Part shown: piece after piece, positions 8,698 through 18,002 of the stretch
How the letters are laid out: each line of letters starts with the position of its first letter
How positions within the stretch are numbered: the stretch's first letter is position 1
Assembly (NCBI RefSeq): GCF_027594545.1
Contig: NZ_CP115160.1
Coordinates: 4,088,501-4,152,500, forward strand
Length of the DNA: 64,000 bases
DNA from: Algoriphagus sp. TR-M9
GTDB taxonomy: Bacteria > Bacteroidota > Bacteroidia > Cytophagales > Cyclobacteriaceae
Direction: 5' to 3'
Notes under the pieces: generated by a model
Told to the model about the DNA's origin: nothing
Seen by the model: only the letters and a program-made list of their open reading frames with translations
The model's database searches: none
Made by a program: the position numbers and the translations under genes

Positions 8698-11505
8698 ATG
8701 CAAAAACGCCTAGGTCTGCTCTTTTTGGGATTTCTCCTCTCGTTTCAGTCTTTTGCACAGACCTGGACCAGAATGCAAAGCTGGGGCCTTGATCTGGAAG
8801 CCATTACCTGGATCAATGAAAACCTGGGCTTTGCCGTAGGCGAAAACCTAATCATCCGCACCCAGGACGGGGGAACTACCTGGGAGGAAATGCAGGTCAG
8901 TTATGAGGGGAAATTATTAGATCTGACTTTTATCACTGAAAACCAACTCATCGCGGTTGGAGAAAATGGACTGATACTCAGAAGCGGGGATGGAGGGAAA
9001 ATCTGGTCCACTATTAATTCTGGCACAGCCTTGGACCTCAAAAGCATCAGCGGAATCTCATCCAACAAGCTTCTGGCCATAGGCGCTCAGGGAATCATAC
9101 TCCGATCTGAAGATGCCGGGCAAAGCTGGCAAAAGCTAAACTCTGGCAGTACCCAGAGCCTGAATGACATCCACTTTGCATCTGCCGATACAGCATTCAT
9201 CGCAGCCAATGCAGGAGAAGTTTTAAGAAGTGTGGATCAGGGAAATACCTGGACTCCACTCAGCAGCGGACAAAGCACAAATCTCAATGCCATCCGCTTT
9301 TCCAGTTCCCTCATAGGTTATGCCGCAGGAAACGCAGGCCTTATTCTCAAAACCCTAGATGCCGGAGAATCCTGGTCACCACTCATTTCACCGGTGAGTA
9401 CAGATCTGCACAAAATAGAAATCAGCCCGCTGGACAGCCGCATCATTACGATAGTAGGCACAGAAGCCACGGCTTTGAGATCTACTAATTCAGGGGCAAG
9501 CTTTGGCAAAGCAAACTTGGGCGCCACAAACACTAGGTATTTGAAGGGTTTGGCATTCAAGCCAGGCAGCAACGCGGTCTTTGCCGTAGGCCAGGAGGGA
9601 TACCTGATTTCCTCCACCAATGCGGGGAGCAGCTATTCGCAGCGCTTGGCCGGTATCCGAAACAACTTCCATTATACAGATTTCAAAACGGATAGGCTAG
9701 GCTACTTTGCCGGACAAAATGGAGCCGTGTATGTCACTTCCAATGCTGGGACATCTGTAGTGCCCAGACCCATTCCGGAGCCAGTGGACATTCAAGGCAT
9801 GGACTTTTGGAACAACTCTTTCGGCTATATAGGCCTGGAAAACGGCAAGATTTACCGCACCGGAAACAGCGGAGCCAGTTGGGTGGCAGTTCCGGCTCAA
9901 ACCACAGCTACCATCACCGGCTTTTACCTATTTGCTACTTCGGTCATCTACGCCTCGGGCACCCACGGCTACATCACCCGCTCTTTTGACTCCGGCGCCA
10001 CCTGGGATAATAGCATTATTTCCAATACCGAGGAGGACCTGCGAGATCTGATGTTTTTCGACTTCCAATATGGATTTGCCATTGGCAAAAACGGTCATAT
10101 CAGTTGGTCCAATGGGGGCAATGAATGGGAAACCTTGCCCAAAATAACCAATGAAAACCTGACCGCACTTGCTAAACTGGACACCACCCAGGCAGTAGTG
10201 GTAGGAGAAAATGGGGTAATCCTACGCACTGAAGACAAAGGCAGAACCTGGGAGCAAATCCAAACTGCGGTCACCAGTGATTTCTCCTCCGTGGACTTTT
10301 GGGATACTGCCATAGGATTTATTTCCGGAGAAAATGGAGTCACTCTGCAGACCAATGATGGAGGAAAAACCTGGAGGCAGCTGCCCTCTGGCACCAGTAG
10401 AAACCTACATGCAATCAGTACCGGGAATCCAAACTCAGCCTTTGCCGTGGGAGATGACGGCACTTTGCTTCAATATATCTGCAGCACTCCGGGCGCTTTG
10501 GGAGAAATTTCCGGTCCACCAGAAACCTGCCTGAGCACCAGTACTTATGAGATCCCAGACGGTGAAGTGCTCGGTTCGGAGCTCGTGTGGAGAGTAGATG
10601 GAGGGGAGATCATTTCCGGACAGGGAACTTCCCAGATAGAAGTACACTGGCAAAGGCCAGGCAGAAACGGGGTCTTTGTCAGCAGGCAAAGCTTCTGTGG
10701 AAATGGAAAAACCTCTGCCATGGAGGTACTCACCGGAGAAATCCCCGATGGAGAAATCCCCATCCTAGGTAATGGAGCTGTCTGCGCAGGAGAGACCAAC
10801 ACATACACAGTGACGGAGCTCCCGGGGGTGAGCTATACCTGGAAAGTTTCCGGAGGGGAAATCATCACAGGACAAGGCAGTGCTGAAGTAGGTATCCTAT
10901 GGAACCAAACCGGGGAGCAAAACCTGGAAGTACAGCTAGAAAACTCCTGCGGAAAAGCTGCACCTTTACTATTACCCATCAGCGTGAACAAAGCTCCTGA
11001 TCAGCCCGGCGCCATAGTCGGGGAAGACCTGGTGGGGCTATGGGAATCTACCTACACCGTACCTGCTGTAGAAGGTGTAAATTACAAATGGGAAATATCC
11101 GGTTCCAGTGCCTCTATCCTGGAGGGGCAGGGCACCAACAGCGTAAAGGTACTTTGGCAGGTAGAAGGAGAATATACTCTAACGGTAGCGGCTCAAAATG
11201 AATGTGATCTGGGCGAATCCCAACAGCTAAACGTAAAAGTCAGTGTAATCACCTCAGTTCCGGAAAAAGCGGATGTGAACATTACAATCTATCCCAATCC
11301 CTCCTCTGGAAAAGTCAAAATACAGCTAGGAGAAGGCAACTGGAATTCCTTGAAAGTAGTCCATGCAATAGGCTATGAAATTGTGGACCAGTCCATCGCA
11401 GCAGGCACTGAAGAAATCACGCTTAGCGACCTACCCAAAGGCATATTGCTGATTTATTTGGAAAGCAGAACAGAAGTAGTGGTCAGGAAGGTGCTGGTGG
11501 AGTAA
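8698..11505 (+). CDS. Secreted YCF48/BNR-repeat protein with T9SS type A sorting domain
   Basis: The 935-residue product begins with a signal peptide (LGFLLSFQSFAQ). Residues 20-600 contain about a dozen YCF48/BNR-like beta-propeller blades of about 43 residues, each with a variant of AVGENGVILRTEDKGRTWEQ. Residues 600-860 look like three PKD-like or immunoglobulin-like modules (ISGPPETCLSTSTYEIPDGE, VSGGEIITGQGSAEVGILW). The last 75 residues form a T9SS type A sorting tail (ITIYPNPSSGKVKIQL, ending VVVRKVLVE). The protein is therefore expected to leave the cell through the type IX system and be attached or released at the surface. Propellers of this type are named after a photosystem II assembly factor, but in heterotrophs they are generic binding scaffolds; the ligand is unknown. 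Confidence 0.9.
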   Translation: MQKRLGLLFLGFLLSFQSFAQTWTRMQSWGLDLEAITWINENLGFAVGENLIIRTQDGGTTWEEMQVSYEGKLLDLTFITENQLIAVGENGLILRSGDGGKIWSTINSGTALDLKSISGISSNKLLAIGAQGIILRSEDAGQSWQKLNSGSTQSLNDIHFASADTAFIAANAGEVLRSVDQGNTWTPLSSGQSTNLNAIRFSSSLIGYAAGNAGLILKTLDAGESWSPLISPVSTDLHKIEISPLDSRIITIVGTEATALRSTNSGASFGKANLGATNTRYLKGLAFKPGSNAVFAVGQEGYLISSTNAGSSYSQRLAGIRNNFHYTDFKTDRLGYFAGQNGAVYVTSNAGTSVVPRPIPEPVDIQGMDFWNNSFGYIGLENGKIYRTGNSGASWVAVPAQTTATITGFYLFATSVIYASGTHGYITRSFDSGATWDNSIISNTEEDLRDLMFFDFQYGFAIGKNGHISWSNGGNEWETLPKITNENLTALAKLDTTQAVVVGENGVILRTEDKGRTWEQIQTAVTSDFSSVDFWDTAIGFISGENGVTLQTNDGGKTWRQLPSGTSRNLHAISTGNPNSAFAVGDDGTLLQYICSTPGALGEISGPPETCLSTSTYEIPDGEVLGSELVWRVDGGEIISGQGTSQIEVHWQRPGRNGVFVSRQSFCGNGKTSAMEVLTGEIPDGEIPILGNGAVCAGETNTYTVTELPGVSYTWKVSGGEIITGQGSAEVGILWNQTGEQNLEVQLENSCGKAAPLLLPISVNKAPDQPGAIVGEDLVGLWESTYTVPAVEGVNYKWEISGSSASILEGQGTNSVKVLWQVEGEYTLTVAAQNECDLGESQQLNVKVSVITSVPEKADVNITIYPNPSSGKVKIQLGEGNWNSLKVVHAIGYEIVDQSIAAGTEEITLSDLPKGILLIYLESRTEVVVRKVLVE

Positions 11506-11671
11506 GGAATTGTAAATTACTTGGAGTGTTTTACACTTTCCTGCCAGTAGAGCTAAACGAAACAAGGACCTGAGAAATCCGCGAAATGGAAAACCTTCGG
11601 TCGTCAGTATTTTACCCACCCAAAGCTAAGGCCATGGCCTAACTGGCAACTTCACTGAAAGGCAAGACTCA

Positions 11672-12199
11672 TTAACTCTGCTCCCCTCGGATATTTACAT
11701 ATTGGAAGATATCTCCTACGGTACTGTTTTTAATAAATGCTTTTTTCAGGATGGCTTCAGGGAAATAACCTGCCTTTTCCAGCACATTCATAGACTGTCC
11801 GTTGAAGTCGTAGACCTGGGCGAAAATCCGCTCAATGTCAAACTTCTCAAAAATATATTTGGTATAGAGCTTAACTGCCTCTGTGGCAATTCCCTTGCCC
11901 CAAAACGGCTCTCCTATCCAAAAACCCAACTCCATATTGGTTCTCAATTCGTCTCGTCCACGCTCGGAACCTATGGAACCCGCCAGTTTACCCTCGTATT
12001 CTATCGCAAAATTTTGAGGTGGATTGAACTTCTGATTATGTTCTATCCAATACCTAGCATCATGAATGGTATAAGGCTGAGGATAACTATCCTTCAGGTT
12101 CATGGCTATTTTGGGGTTATTTGCCAGGGGATAGAGCTGATGGAAATGCGCTTCATTCCATGTCACCAGTCGTATTTCTCTTTCTCCTGTAATAATCAT
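11672..12199 (-). CDS. GNAT-family N-acetyltransferase (RimJ/RimL-like)
   Basis: A 175-residue protein of normal GNAT length. It has the RimJ/RimL-type opening (REIRLVTWNEAHFHQLYPLANNP), a motif A acetyl-CoA loop (GFWIGEPFWGKGIATEAVKLY, with the G-x-G-x-A pattern), and the conserved C-terminal VYDFNGQSMNVLEKAGYF. It should acetylate an amino group of a protein or small molecule; the substrate cannot be predicted. It stands alone between a plus-strand gene and prfA, about 85 bp downstream of the prfA stop on the same strand. Confidence 0.9.
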   Translation of the reverse strand: MIITGEREIRLVTWNEAHFHQLYPLANNPKIAMNLKDSYPQPYTIHDARYWIEHNQKFNPPQNFAIEYEGKLAGSIGSERGRDELRTNMELGFWIGEPFWGKGIATEAVKLYTKYIFEKFDIERIFAQVYDFNGQSMNVLEKAGYFPEAILKKAFIKNSTVGDIFQYVNIRGEQS

Positions 12200-12283
12200 A
12201 AAAGTCTGATGGTTAATTCTTCAAGATAATAGGCTAAATGCAGAATCAATAAAATTCTCCGAAAATTTATGCAAATGTCCGGC

Positions 12284-13363
12284 CTAATCCTCTAAACCGC
12301 TGGTTTGCATCTTCTCCAGATTTTCTGCCAATCGCAAAGCGGAGATAAAATCCTCAATATGACCATCCATAACCTCGGGGAGATTATACACAGTTTTATT
12401 GATCCTATGGTCCGTCACCCGGGACTGTGGATAATTATAGGTCCGGATCTTGTCTGACCTATCCCCAGAGCCTACCATAGATTTACGCTGTGCTCCCACC
12501 GCATCATTGTGCTTGGCCAGTTCGATTTCGTATAGTCTGGAGCGCAATACTTTCAGCGCTTTCTCAAAGTTTTTGATCTGGGATTTTTCATCCTGGCAGG
12601 TCACTACCAGCCCGGAAGGTTCATGAGTCAAACGCACGGCAGAGTAAGTGGTATTCACAGACTGTCCTCCAGGACCTGAGGAGCAATAGGTATCTTTCCT
12701 CACGTCATTCATATCGATATTAACCTCCACTTCGTCCATCTCGGGCAAAACAGCCACAGAGGCAGCAGAAGTGTGAACCCGGCCTTGGGACTCCGTGGTA
12801 GGTACACGCTGCACACGATGAACGCCTGATTCATACTTCATTCGCCCATATACATCGTCTCCACCAGTGATCGTAGCTATGATTTCCTTGTAGCCACCAG
12901 CTGTACCAAAAGTAAGATCCAGTACAGTCAATTTAAGATTTTGCTGCTCACAAAAACGCTCATACATCCGGAATAAATCTCCTGCAAAAATGGAGGCCTC
13001 GTCTCCTCCTGCTCCGGCTCTGATTTCCAGAATACAATCCTTCGCATCATTAGGATCTTTAGGAATGAGCAGTTGCTTCAACTCATTCTCCAACTCCTCC
13101 TTTCTAGGTCGCAATTCATCCAATTCTGCCTTGGCCATCTCCCTGAAGTCCGGATCCTTTTCCTTGTCCAGAATCTCCTTGGAGCTGGCAAGATTTTCCA
13201 GCACGAGCTTATACTCATCGTACACTGCTACAATTTTCTCAAGGTCCTTGTATTCCTTGGTCAGCTTCGTGTATTTGCTCATATCTGCCATAGACTCCGG
13301 CAGAATGATCAGTTGCCCTACTTCCTCGAAACGTTCTTTGATTGATTGTAATTTGTCCAGCAT
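12284..13363 (-). CDS. prfA: Peptide chain release factor 1
   Basis: The product terminates translation at UAA and UAG codons. It carries the GGQ motif in [16 protein letters not shown], which enters the peptidyl transferase centre. The tripeptide loop reads [20 protein letters not shown], that is PTT, the P-x-T form of RF1 rather than the SPF of RF2. The length from ATG 13363 ([14 protein letters not shown]) is 359 residues, normal for RF1. A TTG further upstream (13384) lies inside a TACTTTTG promoter box, so the ATG is preferred. It is convergent with nothing and lies alone on the minus strand. Confidence 0.97.
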   Translation of the reverse strand: MLDKLQSIKERFEEVGQLIILPESMADMSKYTKLTKEYKDLEKIVAVYDEYKLVLENLASSKEILDKEKDPDFREMAKAELDELRPRKEELENELKQLLIPKDPNDAKDCILEIRAGAGGDEASIFAGDLFRMYERFCEQQNLKLTVLDLTFGTAGGYKEIIATITGGDDVYGRMKYESGVHRVQRVPTTESQGRVHTSAASVAVLPEMDEVEVNIDMNDVRKDTYCSSGPGGQSVNTTYSAVRLTHEPSGLVVTCQDEKSQIKNFEKALKVLRSRLYEIELAKHNDAVGAQRKSMVGSGDRSDKIRTYNYPQSRVTDHRINKTVYNLPEVMDGHIEDFISALRLAENLEKMQTSGLED

Positions 13364-13381
13364 AGTATTTTTATCGCTGCG

Positions 13382-13389
13382 CAAAAGTA
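13382..13389 (-). promoter_or_regulatory. -7 box of the prfA promoter
   Basis: TACTTTTG on the minus strand fits the Bacteroidota TAnnTTTG -7 element. Transcription would start near 13376, about 13 nt upstream of the ATG at 13363, which rules out the upstream TTG as the start. Confidence 0.5.
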
Positions 13390-13477
13390 GGAAATTTATC
13401 CGGAGTCAGAATATCCATAGTTACATATAAACTTCAGGTCGCTGTAGCGAATGACTATTTTGATGCGTTTCCTAGCT

Positions 13478-13702
13478 ATGAAGCATTCCCTATTTTTACT
13501 CCTTTGTTTGGCTTCCCTTTTCACCATAGCCTGTGAAAAAGAAGAGCCCTTAAAAAACTGCATAGACCCGGAAAGAATCAGAACCGGACCCTGTACTTAC
13601 GAATACAATCCTGTATGTGGCTGTGACGGCAAAACATACGCCAATGCATGTGCCGCTGACCTGGCCGGAGTAACTTCCTGGACAGAAGGGGAGTGTAAAT
13701 AG
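13478..13702 (+). CDS. Kazal-type serine protease inhibitor domain lipoprotein
   Basis: A small lipoprotein of about 74 residues: hydrophobic signal, then lipobox FTIAC and acidic EKEE. The mature part holds six cysteines in a Kazal-like arrangement centred on PVCGCDGKTYANAC and ending WTEGEC, so the whole mature protein is one Kazal domain. These domains inhibit serine proteases by presenting a rigid loop between the second and third cysteines (here TYEYNP). Bacterial versions are common in marine Bacteroidota, but their targets are mostly unknown. An ATG at 13451 is in frame, but the start at 13478 gives a standard signal peptide. It is convergent with glmS and shares a palindromic terminator. 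Confidence 0.85.
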   Translation: MKHSLFLLLCLASLFTIACEKEEPLKNCIDPERIRTGPCTYEYNPVCGCDGKTYANACAADLAGVTSWTEGECK

Positions 13703-13703
13703 A

Positions 13704-13732
13704 AAGGCTGTCCGATCGGACAGCCTTGCAAT
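13704..13732. terminator. Bidirectional terminator between the Kazal gene and glmS
   Basis: A perfect 24-bp palindrome (arms AAGGCTGTCCGA and TCGGACAGCCTT, 13704-13727) sits between the convergent stops at 13702 and 13734. It lacks long T tracts, so termination may rely partly on the stem. Confidence 0.65.
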
Positions 13733-13733
13733 G

Positions 13734-15575
13734 TTATTCTACTGTAACAGACTTCGCCAGATTTCTAGGCTGATCTACATTACATCCCCGCATCACGGCG
13801 ATGTGATAGGAAAGCAACTGTAACGGCACCACCGCTACCAAAGGAGCAAAAGCCTCGTGGGTTTCAGGGATCTCAATCACGTGATCTGCCATGGCTTTCA
13901 CCTGAGTATCTCCCTCTGTCACTACTGCTATCACTTTTCCTTTTCTGGCTTTTACTTCTTGTATATTACTTACTACTTTTTCATAAGAGCTGTCTTGGGT
14001 GGCGATGAAAATCACCGGCATTTCCTCATCTATCAGCGCAATAGGCCCGTGCTTCATCTCCGCTGCTGGATAGCCTTCTGCATGAATATAGGAGATCTCC
14101 TTCAGCTTCAGAGCCCCTTCCAAAGCCACAGGGAAGTTATATCCACGCCCCAGGTAAAGTGCGTTGGACACGTCCTTGTATTCTTCGGAAATGTACCTGG
14201 CCACCTCATTGGTCTGAAGCGCTTTTTCTACTTTCCCAGGTATGGCTGCCAACTCATGCAGGAGTTGAATGTATTTGCTTTCTGGCAAGGTTCCGCGCTG
14301 ATAGCCCAGCTTCAGTGCCATCATTGCTAACACGGAAATCTGTGCGGTAAATGCCTTGGTAGAGGCCACTCCGATCTCCGGTCCTGCATGGGTATAGGAG
14401 CCTGCATGAGTGGTTCTGGGAATAGAAGATCCCACTACATTACAAACTCCGAAAATAGTAGCTCCCTTGGACTTGGCTAGCTCTATGGCTGCCAGTGTAT
14501 CCGCAGTTTCTCCAGATTGGGAAATCGCGATCACGAAGTCTTTTTCGCCGATCACCGGATTTCTATACCTGAATTCAGAGGCGTACTCCACTTCAACTGG
14601 TACCCGGGCAAACTCCTCAAAGAGGTACTCCGCCACCAAGCCTGCATGCCAAGAAGTCCCGCATGCTGTGATGATTATCCGCTCAGCATTCTGGAATTTA
14701 TTCATGTAGTCTCTCAATCCTCCCAGGACCAACCGACCCGATTTGGCATCTAATCTTCCCCTCAGACAGTCCGCTATAGATTTAGGCTGCTCAAAGATCT
14801 CCTTGAGCATAAAGTGATCGTATCCCCCTTTTTCTATAGCTTCCAATTCCATTTCCAACTGGTTGATGTAGGGATTGGTGTCCACATTTTCTATGGTTTT
14901 GACCTGAAGTCTGTTATTCCTGATCACGGCGATCTCATAATCATCCAAGTAAACCACCTTATTCGTGTATTCTATAATCGGAGTGGCGTCAGAAGCCAAG
15001 AAATACTCGTCCTCGCCAACGCCAATCACCAGAGGTGAACCCTTACGGGCAGCGATCAATGTATCCGGCTCCTCCTTATTGATCAACACGATAGCATAAG
15101 CACCCACTACTTTATGTAGCGCTAGGCGCAAAGCTTCTTCCAGACTACATTCATTATTCAGCTGAATGTCTTCTATAAACTTGATAAATACCTCCGTGTC
15201 AGTATCGGAATGAAAAACGTATCCCTTCTTCTGGAGATCCTTCTTCAGTACTTCATAATTTTCAATAATACCGTTATGGATCATCGCCAGCTTCTCAGAA
15301 GAAGAATAATGAGGGTGGGCGTTGACATCATTGGGCTCGCCATGTGTGGCCCAGCGGGTATGGCCTATGCCTATTTTGGAGGTAAGGTCAACACTGGAAG
15401 TGAGGTGCTTCTCTAGCTCAGATACCTTCCCTTTCTTTTTGTAAATACTCAATCCAGCATGGTCTAGAAGTGCTACTCCTGCACTATCATAACCTCGGTA
15501 TTCCAATCGCTTTAATCCTTTGATGATAATGGGCAAGGCTTCCTGCTGTCCCACGTAAGCTACAATTCCACACAT
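13734..15575 (-). CDS. glmS: Glutamine--fructose-6-phosphate aminotransferase (isomerizing)
   Basis: This enzyme makes glucosamine-6-phosphate from fructose-6-phosphate and glutamine, the entry step to peptidoglycan and LPS amino sugars. The 613-residue product has the N-terminal nucleophile glutaminase domain starting MCGIVAYVG, with Cys2 as the catalytic nucleophile after Met removal, GHTRWATHG and HNGIIENY. Two SIS sugar-isomerase domains follow (ITACGTSWHAG, AISQSGETADT). The C-terminus DQPRNLAKSVTVE is the conserved active-site tail. No glmS ribozyme is visible in the 5' region. It lies downstream of a DUF4270 gene, separated by a strong terminator, so it has its own promoter. Confidence 0.98.
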   Translation of the reverse strand: MCGIVAYVGQQEALPIIIKGLKRLEYRGYDSAGVALLDHAGLSIYKKKGKVSELEKHLTSSVDLTSKIGIGHTRWATHGEPNDVNAHPHYSSSEKLAMIHNGIIENYEVLKKDLQKKGYVFHSDTDTEVFIKFIEDIQLNNECSLEEALRLALHKVVGAYAIVLINKEEPDTLIAARKGSPLVIGVGEDEYFLASDATPIIEYTNKVVYLDDYEIAVIRNNRLQVKTIENVDTNPYINQLEMELEAIEKGGYDHFMLKEIFEQPKSIADCLRGRLDAKSGRLVLGGLRDYMNKFQNAERIIITACGTSWHAGLVAEYLFEEFARVPVEVEYASEFRYRNPVIGEKDFVIAISQSGETADTLAAIELAKSKGATIFGVCNVVGSSIPRTTHAGSYTHAGPEIGVASTKAFTAQISVLAMMALKLGYQRGTLPESKYIQLLHELAAIPGKVEKALQTNEVARYISEEYKDVSNALYLGRGYNFPVALEGALKLKEISYIHAEGYPAAEMKHGPIALIDEEMPVIFIATQDSSYEKVVSNIQEVKARKGKVIAVVTEGDTQVKAMADHVIEIPETHEAFAPLVAVVPLQLLSYHIAVMRGCNVDQPRNLAKSVTVE

Positions 15576-15628
15576 AGAGAAAAATTCTTAATTAATTTTT
15601 GAACTTCCCCAAAGAAACAGCTTTCATG

Positions 15629-15673
15629 CCAAAAAAAATAGCCGTCTTCTTAAAAAAAAGAAGACGGCTATTT
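15629..15673 (-). terminator. Rho-independent terminator after the DUF4270 gene
   Basis: On the minus strand a perfect 16-bp stem (15636-15651 with 15658-15673; core AGCCGTCTTCTT) and a 6-nt A/T loop are followed by a run of eight T. It ends the transcript of the DUF4270/glycogen-synthase-like pair and insulates glmS. Confidence 0.9.
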
Positions 15674-15694
15674 CTAGCTTCTTAAAAGCAGCTT

Positions 15695-17122
15695 TTATCG
15701 TATTTTAGAATACACTGCCCTTACTTTTATTTTGTTTTTATCTACCACAAACTGCCGAAGTGATCTGCGAAATGCGTCTCCTCCTATACTGTTTTTGCTG
15801 TAGACATAGCCCCCATAAAGCAACCAATCTTTTCTGACCAAGTCCCCTCTGAAAATTGCATTGATGTGAGAAGTAATCAATTGGCCGTAAATCCCAGTGT
15901 CAGGGTCTATCCTAACTGATACAGGCGATGACACATTTGGAACCATATTTCCTTCTTCATCCATAATGACCTGGGGTTGACCATCTCCTTGTACAAGCAG
16001 ATAAGCTCCATCTTCATTCTCCAGAAATTCATTGCTTTCATCAGTAAAATAAACCGAGAATGCTGAAGGTGGATAATCTCCTTCCTCGTAAGATTCTATA
16101 GCGCCTACTTCTAAACTGACCTGATTAAAGGTAATTCCACTCAGGGTGTCCAAAAATGAATCTAGAGGACTGGTATCTAAGCGTATAGCGATACCCACGC
16201 CGGACTTCATGCCTACCTGAGCACCCACATCATAGCTTTCCTGAGGTTCGGTGACCACCTGAGTTGGGGTTCCTGCACGATCGCTTTTTACGCCTGAAAA
16301 ACTTCTGGTCGCCACCGTCTGCGTACTGCCTGAGAGTCTTATTCCGGTAGGGATACTATAACTGGTAGATACGGTATCACCTTCATAATGGTAATAAGCA
16401 GTAATGCCTGTGTTAGCACCCAAGCCCACACCCACTGTGCTATTATCTCCTTCTCTTGCCTTAATCGCTATTCCCGGAAAGTACTCTCTGAATGAAATTA
16501 GATTATTAAACTCAGGGCCAGTCTGCATTTTCTGAAAGATCTCATCAGCAAAAGCCTCTTCTAACTGCATATTCACCAATGAATCGGTATTTTCTCCGAA
16601 AACCACTTCTCCGGAAGAAAAAGCTTCGGCTTCATAGGCTAGGGCATCAAAGTTGTAATAGACCGTATCCAGAATCTGCTCCTGTAGCTTATGAATGGAG
16701 AAATACTTGGGCTGATCCAAGTCATTTCCACTGACACTTACCACATTCAGTTGGAAGAAAATAGAATCCAGCAAGGCGTTCTCCGCTGGACGGGAAGCAT
16801 CAGGATTTATTGCCACTCTGGCGTAACCAGTAGCGGAGGTTTTTCCAAAAAAATCATCCTCTTCCTCCCCTACAATAAGTACAGCTTGATTGGTGGTATT
16901 GAAAGAATCCAATAGCACCACTTCGGCTGGCAATTCAAAATCCTCGAAGAACACTCCGATCTGATTGTTGCCAGGCGCAAGCTCGATCCCCACTGTGGCA
17001 GGGTCACTACATGAACTGATAAGAAATAAGGACAAGATGGCCCCAAGGGCCAGATTAACCGGCGAGGTTGGTGTAAATACCGTAAAGCTCTTCGTGAGCT
17101 TGTTCTTCTGATTCTGCTTCAA
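15695..17122 (-). CDS. DUF4270 family lipoprotein
   Basis: About 475 residues with a lipobox (LFLISSC then SDP), then the DUF4270 pattern: TVGIELAPGNNQIGVFFEDF, LDSFNTTNQAVLIVGEEEDDFFG, YARVAINPD, and later SVRIDPDTGIYGQLITSHIN. DUF4270 proteins are Bacteroidota surface lipoproteins of unknown function. The start is unresolved: there is no ATG or GTG between the preceding stop and the lipobox. The only usable codons are TTG at 17122 or 17134, which make the gene overlap the end of the glycogen-synthase-like gene by about 70-80 bp in another frame. The lysine-rich n-region thereby encoded (KQNQKNKLTKSF) fits a signal peptide. It is the second gene of that operon. Confidence 0.85.
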   Translation of the reverse strand: MKQNQKNKLTKSFTVFTPTSPVNLALGAILSLFLISSCSDPATVGIELAPGNNQIGVFFEDFELPAEVVLLDSFNTTNQAVLIVGEEEDDFFGKTSATGYARVAINPDASRPAENALLDSIFFQLNVVSVSGNDLDQPKYFSIHKLQEQILDTVYYNFDALAYEAEAFSSGEVVFGENTDSLVNMQLEEAFADEIFQKMQTGPEFNNLISFREYFPGIAIKAREGDNSTVGVGLGANTGITAYYHYEGDTVSTSYSIPTGIRLSGSTQTVATRSFSGVKSDRAGTPTQVVTEPQESYDVGAQVGMKSGVGIAIRLDTSPLDSFLDTLSGITFNQVSLEVGAIESYEEGDYPPSAFSVYFTDESNEFLENEDGAYLLVQGDGQPQVIMDEEGNMVPNVSSPVSVRIDPDTGIYGQLITSHINAIFRGDLVRKDWLLYGGYVYSKNSIGGDAFRRSLRQFVVDKNKIKVRAVYSKIR

Positions 17123-17873
17123 TGCTGATGTCAAACTTCTTGTCTTTTGAGAAATCCTCGATTAGTTGGTTTAATTCTGCGGAGACTTCTCCGCCTTTGA
17201 CCACCAAGTCGGCATATTCCATACCTATCTTGATGAATCCTGTAAAGTCTTTGCTTTTCAAAGGTGCTAAAATAGTATCATCAATATCTACCATCTTAAC
17301 CTTGTTTAACAAATCATCGCCAAAGGTATGAGAAAATCCGTTGTTATAAATCGCGAATACAGATTTGGTATCCTTAAATAAAGGCTCGCTCTTATAGGTA
17401 GTTTTCAGATACATCGGTATCAAACTGGTCATCCAGTCATTGCAATGCACGATATCCGGGGCCCAGCCCAGTTTTTTCACGGTTTCTATCACTCCTTTAC
17501 AGAAGAAAATAGCCCGCTCATCATTGTCCTCGTAAAACTTCTGCTGCTTGTCATGGAACACATGCTTGCGCTGGAAGTAGTCCTCGTTATCAATAAAATA
17601 AACCTGCAACTTGGCATTAGGGATAGACGCAACTTTGATCACCAATGGTTTTTCTTCCTCTCCTACTGCGATATTGATCCCGGAAAGCCTCACCACCTCA
17701 TGAAGGCGGTTTTTGCGCTCATTGATCAAACCGAATCTAGGCACCAAAATCCTGATCTCCATGCCGCGCTCTTGCATAGCCTGAGGCAGAGATCTTAAGA
17801 AGTTAGCTACTTCGGAAGTTTGAAGAAAAGGGTTGATTTCACTGGCAACGTAGAGAATACGTAATTTGGACAT
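17055..17873 (-). CDS. Glycogen/starch synthase catalytic-domain-like protein, GT5 N-terminal half only
   Basis: The 272-residue product matches only the N-terminal Rossmann domain of GT5 glycogen synthases: LRILYVASEINPFLQTSEVA resembles the ADP-glucose-binding opening, and DIVHCNDWMTSLIPMYLK matches the D-W motif. The C-terminal GT-B domain with the catalytic E-x7-E region is absent; the protein ends in an acidic, lysine-rich tail. Half-length homologues beside panC are familiar in Bacteroidota, so this is probably not a fresh truncation. Without the second domain normal glucosyl transfer is doubtful; a regulatory or binding role is possible. It is divergent from panC and shares a 130-bp promoter region with it. 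Confidence 0.85.
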   Translation of the reverse strand: MSKLRILYVASEINPFLQTSEVANFLRSLPQAMQERGMEIRILVPRFGLINERKNRLHEVVRLSGINIAVGEEEKPLVIKVASIPNAKLQVYFIDNEDYFQRKHVFHDKQQKFYEDNDERAIFFCKGVIETVKKLGWAPDIVHCNDWMTSLIPMYLKTTYKSEPLFKDTKSVFAIYNNGFSHTFGDDLLNKVKMVDIDDTILAPLKSKDFTGFIKIGMEYADLVVKGGEVSAELNQLIEDFSKDKKFDISIEAESEEQAHEELYGIYTNLAG

Positions 17874-17913
17874 GCTTATTGGATTTTAAGTTGAAGGTGA
17901 AAAAACAACTGCG

Positions 17914-17921
17914 CAAAGATA
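17914..17921 (-). promoter_or_regulatory. -7 box for the glycogen-synthase-like gene
   Basis: TATCTTTG on the minus strand matches TAnnTTTG, 41-48 bp upstream of the ATG at 17873. It lies back to back with the panC promoter. Confidence 0.5.
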
Positions 17922-17942
17922 ATAAAAAAAGCCTAAATAGCC

Positions 17943-17971
17943 TTGTTTTTCTGAATATTAATCTAGATTTG
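17943..17971 (+). promoter_or_regulatory. panC promoter (TTG-N18-TAGATTTG)
   Basis: A -33 TTG at 17943-17945 and a -7 TAGATTTG at 17964-17971 are separated by 18 bp, a very good match to the Bacteroidota housekeeping promoter. Transcription would begin about 25 nt upstream of the TTG start codon of panC. Confidence 0.65.
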
Positions 17972-18002
17972 CCTCTATTTACCCATCCTAAACCCTTACA
18001 CT

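Noticed and set aside
11702..12229. A 175-codon frame antisense to the GNAT gene
   Set aside because: The minus frame has clear GNAT motifs; the plus frame has none.
15576..15694. A glmS ribozyme or riboswitch in the glmS leader
   Set aside because: The only structure is the terminator of the previous transcript; the remaining leader is too short and A/T-rich.
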